A DNA stretch of 49,418 nt. Source: Collinsella aerofaciens. Its GTDB lineage: Bacteria; Actinomycetota; Coriobacteriia; Coriobacteriales; Coriobacteriaceae. A program made the translations under genes and the position numbers. This document shows positions 25,350-33,747 of the stretch, piece by piece. Position 1 is the first letter of the stretch; each line of letters opens with the position of its first letter. A model generated the notes under the pieces. It ran no database searches and was not told where the DNA came from. It saw only the letters and a list, made by a program, of their open reading frames with translations. Where the stretch lies: assembly GCF_009876115.1 (NCBI RefSeq), contig NZ_WWSY01000015.1:1-49418 (forward strand), given 5' to 3'.

Positions 25350-25649
25350 ATCCTGCCTTTCAAAATGCTCAGATACTCAAAAGTATAGTGGTGCCGTCGC
25401 GGCAGACGATGCCCGTGCTCCAAGCGGGATAAAGTCTTCAGCAGCTTGGACTGGCTGCTCCACATGTGAACCGTTCAGCGGTCCGGGGAAACCGTTGGGC
25501 GATAAAATATTCTCGCAAGCTGATAATTATCTTGCATCAAACGGAAACCTTGAGTACTATCCCAATCAAGCGCGGTGTTCAGACCGAACTGTGCCTCCCG
25601 GTGTGAACGCCGCGCTCACGCTTTCTCAACTGATCGTAAGGAGATAAAC
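25350..25649. other. Intergenic region between U32 gene and ridA
   Basis: About 300 nt with no supported gene. A perfect GATAATTATC dyad at 25522-25531 lies inside AT-rich sequence flanked by GCAAG and CTTGC and could be a promoter or operator for ridA. A small hairpin (AGCAGC with GCTGCT) is near 25440-25459. Confidence 0.35.
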
Positions 25650-26027
25650 ATGAGCAAGACCGTCGTGTCTTCCGATAACGCACCCGCAGCCATCGGCCCG
25701 TATTCCCCTGGTATCCAGACCGGCAACATGGTGTTCCTGTCCGGCCAGCTGGGCATCGATCCCGCAACTGGCAAGATGCCCGAGGGCGTCGAGGCCCAGG
25801 CCAAGCAGTCCCTTGCTAACGTCGAGGCCCTGCTGACCGCCGCCGGCGCCACCTTTGCCGATGTCGTCAAGACCACAGTCTACCTGGCTGACATTGCCGA
25901 CTTCGCTGCCGTAAACGAGATCTACGCCTCCAAGTTCGAGGCCCCGTTCCCCGCGCGCAGCGCTTTCCAGGTTGCCGCTCTTCCGGCTGGCGGTCTGGTC
26001 GAGATCGAGGTCGTCGCCGCTCTCTAA
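25650..26027 (+). CDS. ridA: RidA family reactive-intermediate deaminase
   Basis: RidA hydrolyses reactive enamine/imine intermediates made by PLP-dependent dehydratases, protecting other PLP enzymes. It is 125 aa, starting SKTVVSSDNAPAAIGPYSPG, with VFLSGQLGIDPATGKM and the active-site Arg/Glu region FPARSAFQVAALPAGGLVEIEVVA. RBS AAGGAG precedes the ATG at 25650. It is monocistronic, ended by the strong hairpin at 26057. The neighbouring regulator is convergent. Confidence 0.95.
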   Translation: MSKTVVSSDNAPAAIGPYSPGIQTGNMVFLSGQLGIDPATGKMPEGVEAQAKQSLANVEALLTAAGATFADVVKTTVYLADIADFAAVNEIYASKFEAPFPARSAFQVAALPAGGLVEIEVVAAL

Positions 26028-26056
26028 GGCGTTGGCCACAACTAAACATGACATGC

Positions 26057-26095
26057 AAAAAGACCCTGCAGCGCGTGCGAGCTGCAGGGTCTTTT
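26057..26095. terminator. Bidirectional intrinsic terminator
   Basis: AAAAAGACCCTGCAGC and GCTGCAGGGTCTTTT flank an 8-nt loop, giving A- and T-runs on both sides. It ends ridA (+) and the regulator gene (-). Confidence 0.93.
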
Positions 26096-26139
26096 GTCAA
26101 GTGACGAATCGCTTGTGGAGCCGCGCTCCATTTTGCTCG

Positions 26140-26796
26140 TTAGCCCTCCTTGCGGACTTTTTGCAGGTAGCGGTACACGCTGGGCTCCGAGATGCCCAAC
26201 GCGGTGGCAGCGCAGGTCACGGCGCCCTTGAGCATGAACACCCCGTTGCCGTTGAGGTGGCGAATGACGTCCACGCGGTCGCTCTGACCAAGCGACGCTA
26301 CATCCAGCCCGCGCGCGCTCAGCAACTCGGCAATGCTGCGGTCGATGAGCTCCTGGGTGGACTCCGAAAGGCTTTCGACCTCGATAGGGGCGGGCTCCGT
26401 GCGCGTCGGCGCTGCGTCGAAGCACGCCATGAGCTGCTGCGCCATGGCGTTTATGGAGCGTACGGTCGAGAGGTCGGTGTTGACGCAGAGCATACCGACG
26501 ATCTCGTCATCCTCGCGGATAAAGAACGTCGCGGACTCCAGCGTCTTGCCTCCGGCGCCGCGGCCCTCGTAGCCCGTAATAAACGGCAGGTCGCGATACT
26601 TGGCATCGTGCATGATCTTGAGCGCCAGATCGGTGGCGGGACCGCCGACCTTACGGCCGCTCACAATGCCGTTGCGAATATCGACGATGGCGTGGTCGGG
26701 ATCCGAGAAATCGTGCAGCACGATCTCGCTGTTCTTACCGAGTATCTGCTCCAGGAAATCGACCATCGGCAAAAAGCGGCGTACGGTCTCGTTCAC
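26140..26796 (-). CDS. YheO/DauR-like transcriptional regulator (PAS-like + HTH)
   Basis: The 218-aa protein has an N-terminal YheO-like PAS domain (VDFLEQILGKNSEIVLHDFS, and FFIREDDEIVGMLCVNTD) and a C-terminal helix-turn-helix (AATALGISEPSVYRYLQKVR). GTG at 26796 is the start, directly after AAAGGAG; the longer open frame upstream runs through AT-rich regulatory DNA. It is divergent from the purine permease at 27149 with 352 nt between them, so it probably regulates the purine cluster. DauR relatives control amino-acid catabolism; the ligand here is unknown. Confidence 0.88.
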   Translation of the reverse strand: MNETVRRFLPMVDFLEQILGKNSEIVLHDFSDPDHAIVDIRNGIVSGRKVGGPATDLALKIMHDAKYRDLPFITGYEGRGAGGKTLESATFFIREDDEIVGMLCVNTDLSTVRSINAMAQQLMACFDAAPTRTEPAPIEVESLSESTQELIDRSIAELLSARGLDVASLGQSDRVDVIRHLNGNGVFMLKGAVTCAATALGISEPSVYRYLQKVRKEG

Positions 26797-27032
26797 GGGC
26801 AACTCCTTTGGGTGAAATCGGAAATGTTCATAACAATTTTTTCTCATGGTAACACGGTGTCTATTGACTCGCATATTCGCAGGTACATTGCGTAATACAG
26901 ACGAGCGGTAGGATTTTGGCGGTAAACGGTTGACCAAAAGAAAAGTTAGATGTTATTTTGACCGGACACTTTCCTGACCTGCGGAAATGCATTGTCTCAG
27001 CTTAAGAATAGTCTGATAACAAAAAATTATTA

Positions 27033-27061
27033 TTGAGAATGAGAATCATCTTTAATACGAT
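27033..27061 (+). promoter_or_regulatory. Promoter with overlapping Fur-like box, purine cluster
   Basis: TTGAGA (27033-27038) and TACGAT (27056-27061) are separated by exactly 17 bp. GAGAATGAGAATCATCTTT (27035-27053) matches the 19-bp Fur box GATAATGATAATCATTATC at 14 positions and covers the -35 and spacer. Iron-dependent repression is inferred. Confidence 0.5.
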
Positions 27062-27148
27062 ATGCAACGAAGGCACAACCTCAACCCCGCACTGCGTCAC
27101 AATAGAGCGTTAGATGCGAAAACAACTACTTCGAGGATTGGTGGTCAA

Positions 27149-28543
27149 ATGACCCAGGAGACGGTTACGAACGGCACTGAAGCCCTGTTCACTCGCGAAG
27201 GCATGCCTCCCGTTAAGGAAATGATCCCGTGTGCCCTTCAGCACGTACTGGCATCGTTTGCCGGCATCATTACCCCGGCGGTCATCATGGCCGGCGTCTA
27301 CGGCTTTAATAGCCAGCAGAGCACCGACATCATTCAGGTCGCGCTTATTCTTTCGGCGATCGATACGGCCCTTCAGGCCTTCGCTCCCTTCCGTCGCATC
27401 GGCGGCGGCCTGCCCATCGTCATGGGCGTTTCGTTCGCGTTCCTGCCGGCCCTGCAGGCCATGGGTGCCTCGGGCTTTAGCTTTGGTGCGCTGCTGGGCG
27501 GCGAGATCGTCGGCGGCGCCGTCGCGGTCCTCTTTGGTCTGGCCTACAGCAAGATCAAGTGGCTGTTCCCGCCCGTCGTGACCGGTACGGTCATCTTCTC
27601 CATCGGCGTTTCGCTGTATCCCACGGCCGTCAAGTATATGGCCGGCGGTATGGGTACGCCGCTGTGGGGCACCCCGCAGGCCTGGTGCGTCGCTCTTATC
27701 ACCTTCGCCGTGGTCTTTGCGCTCGCTAACTTTGGCAAGGGCACGCTCAAGCTGGGATCCGTGTTCTTTGGCATGATCGTTGGCATGATCGTCTCCATTC
27801 CCTTTGGCATGATCGACTTCTCCAGCGTCGCCACCGCTCAGGTCTTCGCCCTTCCCAAGCTCATGCCCTACGCGCTCGAGTTTGATCCCGAAGTCTGCAT
27901 TACCCTCGCCGTCGTGTTCCCCATGGTTGCCATCCAGGTTATCGGTGACGTCTCCGCCGCCTGCCTGGGCTCCATCGACCGTATGCCCACCGAGCGCGAG
28001 CTCTCCGGCGCTATCGTGTCCCAGGGCCTCACCTCTATGGTCGGCGGCCTGCTGGGCGGTCTTCCCACCAGCGCCCTTGGCCAGAACGTGGGCATCATCT
28101 GCTCCAACAAGGTCGTCAACAAGTGGGTCTTTGTGATCATCGCGGCCGTCTTTGCCATCGCCGGTCTGTTCCCGCAGCTCTCTGCCGTCCTTTCCGCTAT
28201 CCCGCAGCCCGTCATCGGCGGCGCGACCGTCGGCGTCTTTGGCACCATCACCATGAACGGCGTGCGCATGTTCACCCGCGAGGGCCTCACGCAGCGCACT
28301 ACCACTATCGTCGGCACCTCCGTCGTCTTTGGCCTGGGTATCTGGATGGCCAGCGGTTGCCTTGCCGGCGAGGGTATGCCCGCCTGGGTGTCCACCGTCA
28401 TCGGCTCCAATGCCGTAACCCCCACCGCCATCATGGCCATTGTCCTTAACCTGATCCTTCCGCAGACGCCGGTCGTGGCTCAGCACATCGATGCTGCCAA
28501 GGACGCTGCCGTGGATCTGGTCTTGCCCGAGAGCAAGAAGTAA
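27149..28543 (+). CDS. NCS2 family purine (xanthine/uric acid-type) permease
   Basis: NCS2 transporters bring purine or pyrimidine bases in with cations. The 464-aa protein has about 12-14 membrane segments; ALQHVLASFAGIITPAVIMAG is the conserved first helix, and GGLPTSALGQNVGIICSNKV is close to the family's QNxGxxxxT region. The ATG at 27149 lies after a weak GGTGG site. It heads the purine hydroxylase cluster, so xanthine, urate or a related purine is the probable substrate. Confidence 0.9.
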   Translation: MTQETVTNGTEALFTREGMPPVKEMIPCALQHVLASFAGIITPAVIMAGVYGFNSQQSTDIIQVALILSAIDTALQAFAPFRRIGGGLPIVMGVSFAFLPALQAMGASGFSFGALLGGEIVGGAVAVLFGLAYSKIKWLFPPVVTGTVIFSIGVSLYPTAVKYMAGGMGTPLWGTPQAWCVALITFAVVFALANFGKGTLKLGSVFFGMIVGMIVSIPFGMIDFSSVATAQVFALPKLMPYALEFDPEVCITLAVVFPMVAIQVIGDVSAACLGSIDRMPTERELSGAIVSQGLTSMVGGLLGGLPTSALGQNVGIICSNKVVNKWVFVIIAAVFAIAGLFPQLSAVLSAIPQPVIGGATVGVFGTITMNGVRMFTREGLTQRTTTIVGTSVVFGLGIWMASGCLAGEGMPAWVSTVIGSNAVTPTAIMAIVLNLILPQTPVVAQHIDAAKDAAVDLVLPESKK

Positions 28544-28738
28544 CCAATTCGGTGCTATTCGTCGGCGGACGTATCGCCTCGTCCGCCGACGTCATGCGGC
28601 GCCAGGCCGCACTTCAAAGGGTTTGTCCCTTTGGTGAAGCGTTGACGGGAGAGGGCCCGTTTCCGGTGTAGGCCGGCGCTTCGCACTCCGCCATGTCAGA
28701 GGTGTCAAACCCCGCCTCTGATGTCGAAGGGAGCATCC
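28544..28738 (+). promoter_or_regulatory. Multi-hairpin intercistronic region, permease to ssnA
   Basis: Several consecutive hairpins fill this gap. The first is a perfect 12-bp stem (28560-28571 with 28580-28591) that starts 16 nt after the stop codon. TGCGGC/GCCGCA (28595-28611), CAAAGGG/CCCTTTG (28615-28633) and TCAGAGG/CCTCTGA (28696-28721) follow. The last ends just before the ssnA ribosome binding site. The layout parallels the gap after ssnA. Confidence 0.6.
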
Positions 28739-30094
28739 ATGCTTCTGGTCGCTAACGGTTCCGTTTTTACCCGCAACGTTCAGACCCCGTTCATTCCAAA
28801 CGGTGCGGTCGCCATTGACGGAGATACGATCGTCGAAGTGGGCCCCGAGTGCGAGCTCAAGGCCAAGTACCCGGATGCCGAGTACGTCGACGCCCAGGGC
28901 AACCTCATCATGCCCGGAATTATCAACTGCCACACCCACATCTACTCGGGTCTGGCCCGCGGCCTTGCCATTAAGGGCTGCAACCCCACCAACTTCCTGG
29001 AGAATCTTGAGCAGCAGTGGTGGAAGATTGACGACAACCTGACGCTCGACGGCACCAAGGCCAGCGCCTATGCCACGATTCTGGACTCCATCCGCGATGG
29101 CGTCACCACGATCTTCGATCACCATGCGAGCTTCGGCGAGATCCCGGGAAGCCTCTTTACCATTAAGGATGCAGCTCAGGAGCTGGGCATGCGTTCGTGC
29201 CTGTGCTACGAGGTCTCCGATCGCCGCGGTCAGGAAAAATGCGACCAGGCCATTGCCGAGAACGCCGAGTTTGCCCAGTGGGCCGCCAAGGAGCGTCGCG
29301 ATAACGACAACCATATGATCGCCGCCATGTTTGGCGGTCATGCCACCTTTACGCTTTCGGACGAGACCATGGACAAGATGGCCGAGGCCAACAACGGCCT
29401 GACCGGCTTCCACATCCATGTGTGCGAGGGCATGAACGACGTGTGGGATTCCCGCCTCAACCGCGGCGGCATCAGTCCCGTCGAGCGCCTGCTGCAGCAC
29501 AACCTGCTGGGTCCCGACACCATGCTGGGCCACTGCATCCACGTGACGCCTGCCGAGATGGATATTGTCAAGGAGTCCGGCACCTGGCTCGTCAACAACC
29601 CCGAATCCAATATGGGCAACGCCGTGGGCTGCGCCCCCGTGCTCGAGTTCTTCCGCCGCGGCATCCCCGTGTGCATGGGCACCGACGCCTACACCCACGA
29701 TATGCTCGAGAGCCTTAAGGTCTTCCTGATCATTCAGCGCCACAACGCCGCCATGCCCAACGTGGGCTGGTGCGAGGCCATGACCATGCTGTTCGAGAAC
29801 AACGCCAAGATGGCGAGCAAGTACTTCGATCGCAAGCTCGGCGTACTCGAGGCCGGTGCTGCCGCCGACGTCATCGTCATGGACTACAAGCCCTTTACGC
29901 CGCTGAGCGAGGAGAACATCGACGGCCACATGCTCTTTGGCATGATGGGCAAAAACTGCCGCACCACCATCATCAACGGCCGCGTCCTGTACAAGGATCG
30001 CGAGTTTGTCGGTATCGATGAGGACAAGATCAACGCGTGGACCATGGCCGAGTCCAAGAAGCTCTGGAGCACGCTCAACGATCGCACCTACTAA
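28739..30094 (+). CDS. ssnA: SsnA-type amidohydrolase (selenium-dependent hydroxylase cluster)
   Basis: SsnA is an amidohydrolase-superfamily protein, probably a purine-type aminohydrolase, found beside ygfK and selenium-dependent Mo hydroxylases. The 451-aa sequence shows the metal-binding motifs NCHTHIYSGLARG (about residue 65), GFHIHV, LGHCIH and GTDAY. ATG 28739 follows GAAGGGAG with 5 nt; an ATG 18 nt earlier is in frame. Deaminating a purine such as guanine is an inference from family and context. Confidence 0.9.
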   Translation: MLLVANGSVFTRNVQTPFIPNGAVAIDGDTIVEVGPECELKAKYPDAEYVDAQGNLIMPGIINCHTHIYSGLARGLAIKGCNPTNFLENLEQQWWKIDDNLTLDGTKASAYATILDSIRDGVTTIFDHHASFGEIPGSLFTIKDAAQELGMRSCLCYEVSDRRGQEKCDQAIAENAEFAQWAAKERRDNDNHMIAAMFGGHATFTLSDETMDKMAEANNGLTGFHIHVCEGMNDVWDSRLNRGGISPVERLLQHNLLGPDTMLGHCIHVTPAEMDIVKESGTWLVNNPESNMGNAVGCAPVLEFFRRGIPVCMGTDAYTHDMLESLKVFLIIQRHNAAMPNVGWCEAMTMLFENNAKMASKYFDRKLGVLEAGAAADVIVMDYKPFTPLSEENIDGHMLFGMMGKNCRTTIINGRVLYKDREFVGIDEDKINAWTMAESKKLWSTLNDRTY

Positions 30095-30244
30095 TTCACA
30101 AGTAGATTCGCGCGCGTCGGATGTTTCGCCGCATCCGACGCGCGTATAGGCGACCTCCGCGGGGTCGCCGGCGCTTGTGCTAGCGCTACACCGTATTTGC
30201 GCCCGCCGCGCGGTCTCGCCGGGCGTTACAGAGAGGAGCTCGCT
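30095..30244 (+). promoter_or_regulatory. Multi-hairpin intercistronic region, ssnA to ygfK
   Basis: A perfect 13-bp stem (30111-30123 with 30132-30144, loop TTTCGCCG) starts 16 nt after the ssnA stop. GGCGACC/GGTCGCC (30149-30169) follows, then GCCGGCGCTT, also present in the previous gap. The region repeats the design of 28544-28738. Confidence 0.6.
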
Positions 30245-33244
30245 ATGAGCGACATCATGAGGCCGATCCCGTTTTCGCAGCTGATGAACTGGATCATCGA
30301 GGAGCACAAGACCCAGGGCGCCATCTTTGGCGTTCGCAAGATGGTCACGACCAACCAGGAGGGCGCGCTTCCCATTTTTGACGAGCGCATCGAGACTCCG
30401 TTTGGCCCGGCTGCCGGCCCCAACACGCAGCTGGCCCAGAACATCGTGGCCTCCTACGTGGCCGGTTCCCGCTTCTTTGAGCTCAAGACCGTCCAAGTTA
30501 TGGACGGCGAGGAGCTCTCCAAGTGCGTCAACAAGCCCTGCATTGTGGCGCAGGACGAGTGCTACAACTGCGAATGGTCGACCGAGCTCGAGGTTCCGCA
30601 GGCCTTTGCCGAGTACGTGAAGGCATGGTTTGCCTGCCACCTGATCGCTCGCGAGTACGGTCTGGGCAGCCCGGACGGCTTTGTCTTCAACATGTCGGTG
30701 GGTTATGACCTCGAGGGTATTAAGAGCCCCAAGGTCGACGCCTACATCGAGGGCATGAAGGACGCCAGCGGCTCTGACGTCTGGAACGAGTGCCGCGCAT
30801 GGGCGCTCGCCAATCTGGACAAGTTTGAGCATGTCGACGCCGCGTTTGTCGAGTCCATCCCGGCTCGCGTGTCCAACTCCATCACCGAGTCCACGCTGCA
30901 TGGCTGCCCGCCGGCGGAGATCGAGCGCATCGCGACCTATCTGATCACCGAGAAGGGCCTCAACACCTACATCAAGTGCAACCCCACGCTGCTGGGCTAT
31001 GAGTTTGCCCGCCAGCGCCTCAACGAGCTGGGCTTTGACTACATCGTCTTCGATGACACGCACTTCCGCGAGGACCTGCAGTGGGCCGACGCCGTGCCCA
31101 TGTTCGAGCGCCTGATTGCCCTGTGCGCCGAGCGAGGCCTGGAGTTTGGCGTCAAGCTGACCAACACGTTCCCCGTCGACGTGACGAGAAACGAGCTACC
31201 TTCCACCGAGATGTACATGTCCGGCCGTTCGCTGTTCTCGCTGACCATCGAGGCCGCCCGTCGCATTACCGAGCAGTTCGATGGCAAGCTGCGCATCAGC
31301 TACTCCGGTGGTGCTACGGTCTACAACATTCGCGCCCTGTATGACGCCGGCATTTGGCCCGTCACCCTGGCGACCGACGTGCTCAAGCCCGGTGGCTACG
31401 AGCGCTTTAGCCAGATGGCTGGCGAATTTACCGATCTGGACGGCAAGCCGTTCGCGGGCGTCTCGCTCGAGGCCGTGACTGCGATTCAGACCGACTCGCT
31501 CACCAACCCGCTCTACAAGAAGCCGCTGCGCCCGCTGCCCGACCGCAAGGTCGCCGGCAAGAGCCCGCTTTCCGACTGCTTTACCACGCCGTGCCGCACG
31601 AGCTGCCCCATCCAGCAGGATATTCCCGCCTACCTGGCGGCTGTTGACGAGGGCCGCTACGAGGACGCGCTCAACATCATCATCGAGCGCAACGCCCTGC
31701 CGTTCATTACAGGTACCATCTGCCCGCATCCCTGCGGTCGTGCCTGCGAGCGTGCGTTCTACGAGCCCGAGGGCGCTCAGATTCGCGCCAGCAAGCTCAA
31801 GGCCGCCCGCGAGGCCATGACCGCTGTGCTGCCCAAGCTGCGCGCCCAGGCCATCGCCAGCGACGGCGAGCGCAACGTTGCCGTTATCGGCGGCGGCCCG
31901 GCCGGCTTGGCGACGGCGTTCTTCCTGACGCGTGCCGGCGTGCCCGTCACCATCTTTGAGGCTCGCGATTCGCTCGGCGGCGTGGTCCGTCACGTCATCC
32001 CCGAGTTCCGCATTGCGAGCGACGATATCTCGCACGACGCCGAGCTCTGCCTGGCCTTTGGCGCCAAGGTACAGCTCAACGCCCGCGTGGATTCCATTGA
32101 CGAGCTCAAGGCCCAGGGCTTTACCGACGTTGTCGTGGCCACCGGTGCGTGGATGCCCGGCTCTGCAGGCTTGGGCGAGGGTGCCGAGCTCGACGTGCTG
32201 GAGTTCCTCGAGGCCGCCAAGAAGGGCGAGAAGCTCGAGCTGGGCGAGGACGTCGTGGTTATTGGCGCCGGCAACACCGCCATGGACGCGGCCCGCGTGG
32301 CCAAGCGCCTGGCAGGCGTGAAGAACGTGCGTCTGGTGTATCGCCGCACCAAGAAGCAGATGCCCGCCGACGAGGAAGAGCTCGATCTTGCTCTTGCCGA
32401 CGGCGTTGAGTTCTGCGAGCTGCTGGCGCCCAAGGCGCTCAACGGTGCCGTGCTGACCTGCGATGTTATGGAACTTGGCGAGCCGGACGCAAGCGGCCGC
32501 CGCAGCCCCGTAGCCACGGGCGAGACCGTCGAGCTTCCCGCCACCACGGTGATCTGCGCCGTGGGCGAGGGCATCGACGCCAGCCTGTACGATGCCGCGG
32601 GCGTCGAGCACGACCGTCGCGGCCGCCTTGCCGCCACCTCCACCGGCGTCGAGGGCGTCTGGGCTGCGGGCGACTGCCGCCGCGGTCCTGCCACCGTGGT
32701 CGAGGCTATTGCCGACGCCGCCGAAGTTGCCCGTGCCATCGCCGGCGTGGACTTTAACAAGTACGCCGACTGCAACGAGCAGGCCGGTCGCGAGGACACC
32801 TGCTACGAGCGCAAGGGGTCATTGTGCCGCGACAAGTGCAACTGCACCAAGACTCGCTGCCTGGGCTGCGGCTCGGTGTGCGAGGTCTGCTGCGACGTGT
32901 GCCCCAACCGCGCCAACGTTGCCATTAAGGTGCCGGGCCTGGCCAAGCATCAGGTCGTCCACGTCGATGGCATGTGCAACGAGTGCGGCAACTGCGCCGT
33001 GTTCTGCCCCTACCAGGAGGGTCGTCCCTACAAGGACAAGCTCACCCTGTTCTGGAGCGAGCAGGACATGGAGAACTCCGAGAACGAGGGCTTCCTGGCC
33101 GTGGACGAGGACCACTTTAAGGTCCGCGTCGCCGGCACGGTCCGCACCGTCTCGGTCGATGCCGTCAACACCGGTCTTCCCGAGGCCGTCCGCCTGACCA
33201 TCAGGGCTGTGCGTGACAACTATTCGTACCTTCTTAAGAAATAA
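30245..33244 (+). CDS. ygfK: YgfK-type putative selenate reductase subunit / flavin Fe-S oxidoreductase
   Basis: The 999-aa protein matches the YgfK family, which accompanies selenium-dependent hydroxylases. Residues 1 to about 430 resemble a dihydropyrimidine/dihydroorotate dehydrogenase-like barrel. About 445-540 is a GltD-like Fe-S segment (CRTSCPIQQDIPAY, CPHPCGRACERAF). FAD (VAVIGGGPAGLATAFF, about 545) and NAD(P) (VVVIGAGNTAMDAARVAKR, about 669) folds follow, and a C-terminal two-cluster ferredoxin region (about 870-935) has CLGCGSVCEVCCDVCP. It could pass electrons between NAD(P) and the hydroxylase. The name selenate reductase is historical; that activity is not shown here. Confidence 0.9.
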   Translation: MSDIMRPIPFSQLMNWIIEEHKTQGAIFGVRKMVTTNQEGALPIFDERIETPFGPAAGPNTQLAQNIVASYVAGSRFFELKTVQVMDGEELSKCVNKPCIVAQDECYNCEWSTELEVPQAFAEYVKAWFACHLIAREYGLGSPDGFVFNMSVGYDLEGIKSPKVDAYIEGMKDASGSDVWNECRAWALANLDKFEHVDAAFVESIPARVSNSITESTLHGCPPAEIERIATYLITEKGLNTYIKCNPTLLGYEFARQRLNELGFDYIVFDDTHFREDLQWADAVPMFERLIALCAERGLEFGVKLTNTFPVDVTRNELPSTEMYMSGRSLFSLTIEAARRITEQFDGKLRISYSGGATVYNIRALYDAGIWPVTLATDVLKPGGYERFSQMAGEFTDLDGKPFAGVSLEAVTAIQTDSLTNPLYKKPLRPLPDRKVAGKSPLSDCFTTPCRTSCPIQQDIPAYLAAVDEGRYEDALNIIIERNALPFITGTICPHPCGRACERAFYEPEGAQIRASKLKAAREAMTAVLPKLRAQAIASDGERNVAVIGGGPAGLATAFFLTRAGVPVTIFEARDSLGGVVRHVIPEFRIASDDISHDAELCLAFGAKVQLNARVDSIDELKAQGFTDVVVATGAWMPGSAGLGEGAELDVLEFLEAAKKGEKLELGEDVVVIGAGNTAMDAARVAKRLAGVKNVRLVYRRTKKQMPADEEELDLALADGVEFCELLAPKALNGAVLTCDVMELGEPDASGRRSPVATGETVELPATTVICAVGEGIDASLYDAAGVEHDRRGRLAATSTGVEGVWAAGDCRRGPATVVEAIADAAEVARAIAGVDFNKYADCNEQAGREDTCYERKGSLCRDKCNCTKTRCLGCGSVCEVCCDVCPNRANVAIKVPGLAKHQVVHVDGMCNECGNCAVFCPYQEGRPYKDKLTLFWSEQDMENSENEGFLAVDEDHFKVRVAGTVRTVSVDAVNTGLPEAVRLTIRAVRDNYSYLLKK

Positions 33245-33255
33245 GCGAGTCTCTT

Positions 33256-33735
33256 ATGGCCAAATCCATTCAACATAACGTGGCCTACGTTGCCTGCGGA
33301 AGCGGTTGCGCCTCCGCAGGCGGCGACGCCCGCTGCAGCGAAGGCTGCATTGGCTGTGGTGCCTGTGTCACGGCCTGCCCCCACGGTGCCATTGCGCTGG
33401 TCGATGGCATCGCCCGCGTGGATCGCTCAAAGTGCACGGGCTGTGGCCTGTGCGGCATGGCGTGCCCGCAGCGCGTGATTGCCTTCGTTCCCGGCTACCA
33501 GAACATCCTGGTGCGCTGCAACAACACCGATAAGGGCGCCATTGCGCGCAAGATCTGCGACACGAGCTGCATCGGTTGCGGTATGTGCGCTAAAAAGTGC
33601 CCTGCCGGCGCTATCCGCATCGAGGACAACTGCGCCCATATCGATGGCGCGGATTGCCTGTCGTGCGGCATGTGCGCCGTCGTCTGCCCGCATGGCGCCA
33701 TCCACGACCGTACCGGCATCGCCGCCGGCGTGTAG
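33256..33735 (+). CDS. Four-cluster [4Fe-4S] ferredoxin-like protein
   Basis: The 159-aa protein has four Cys-x2-Cys-x2-Cys-x3-Cys-Pro motifs: CIGCGACVTACP, CTGCGLCGMACP, CIGCGMCAKKCP and CLSCGMCAVVCP, so up to four [4Fe-4S] clusters. It resembles the iron-sulfur domain of RnfB. It lies 11 nt after ygfK and 12 nt before the hydroxylase gene and is well placed to be the electron link between them. Additional Cys near the N-terminus (ACGSGCASAGGDARC) is unusual and could bind another centre. Confidence 0.9.
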   Translation: MAKSIQHNVAYVACGSGCASAGGDARCSEGCIGCGACVTACPHGAIALVDGIARVDRSKCTGCGLCGMACPQRVIAFVPGYQNILVRCNNTDKGAIARKICDTSCIGCGMCAKKCPAGAIRIEDNCAHIDGADCLSCGMCAVVCPHGAIHDRTGIAAGV

Positions 33736-33747
33736 AAGGGAATCACC

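Noticed and set aside
26797..27148. Purine riboswitch upstream of the permease
   Set aside because: No purine-aptamer conserved loops or three-way junction could be seen; the region looks like ordinary promoter DNA.
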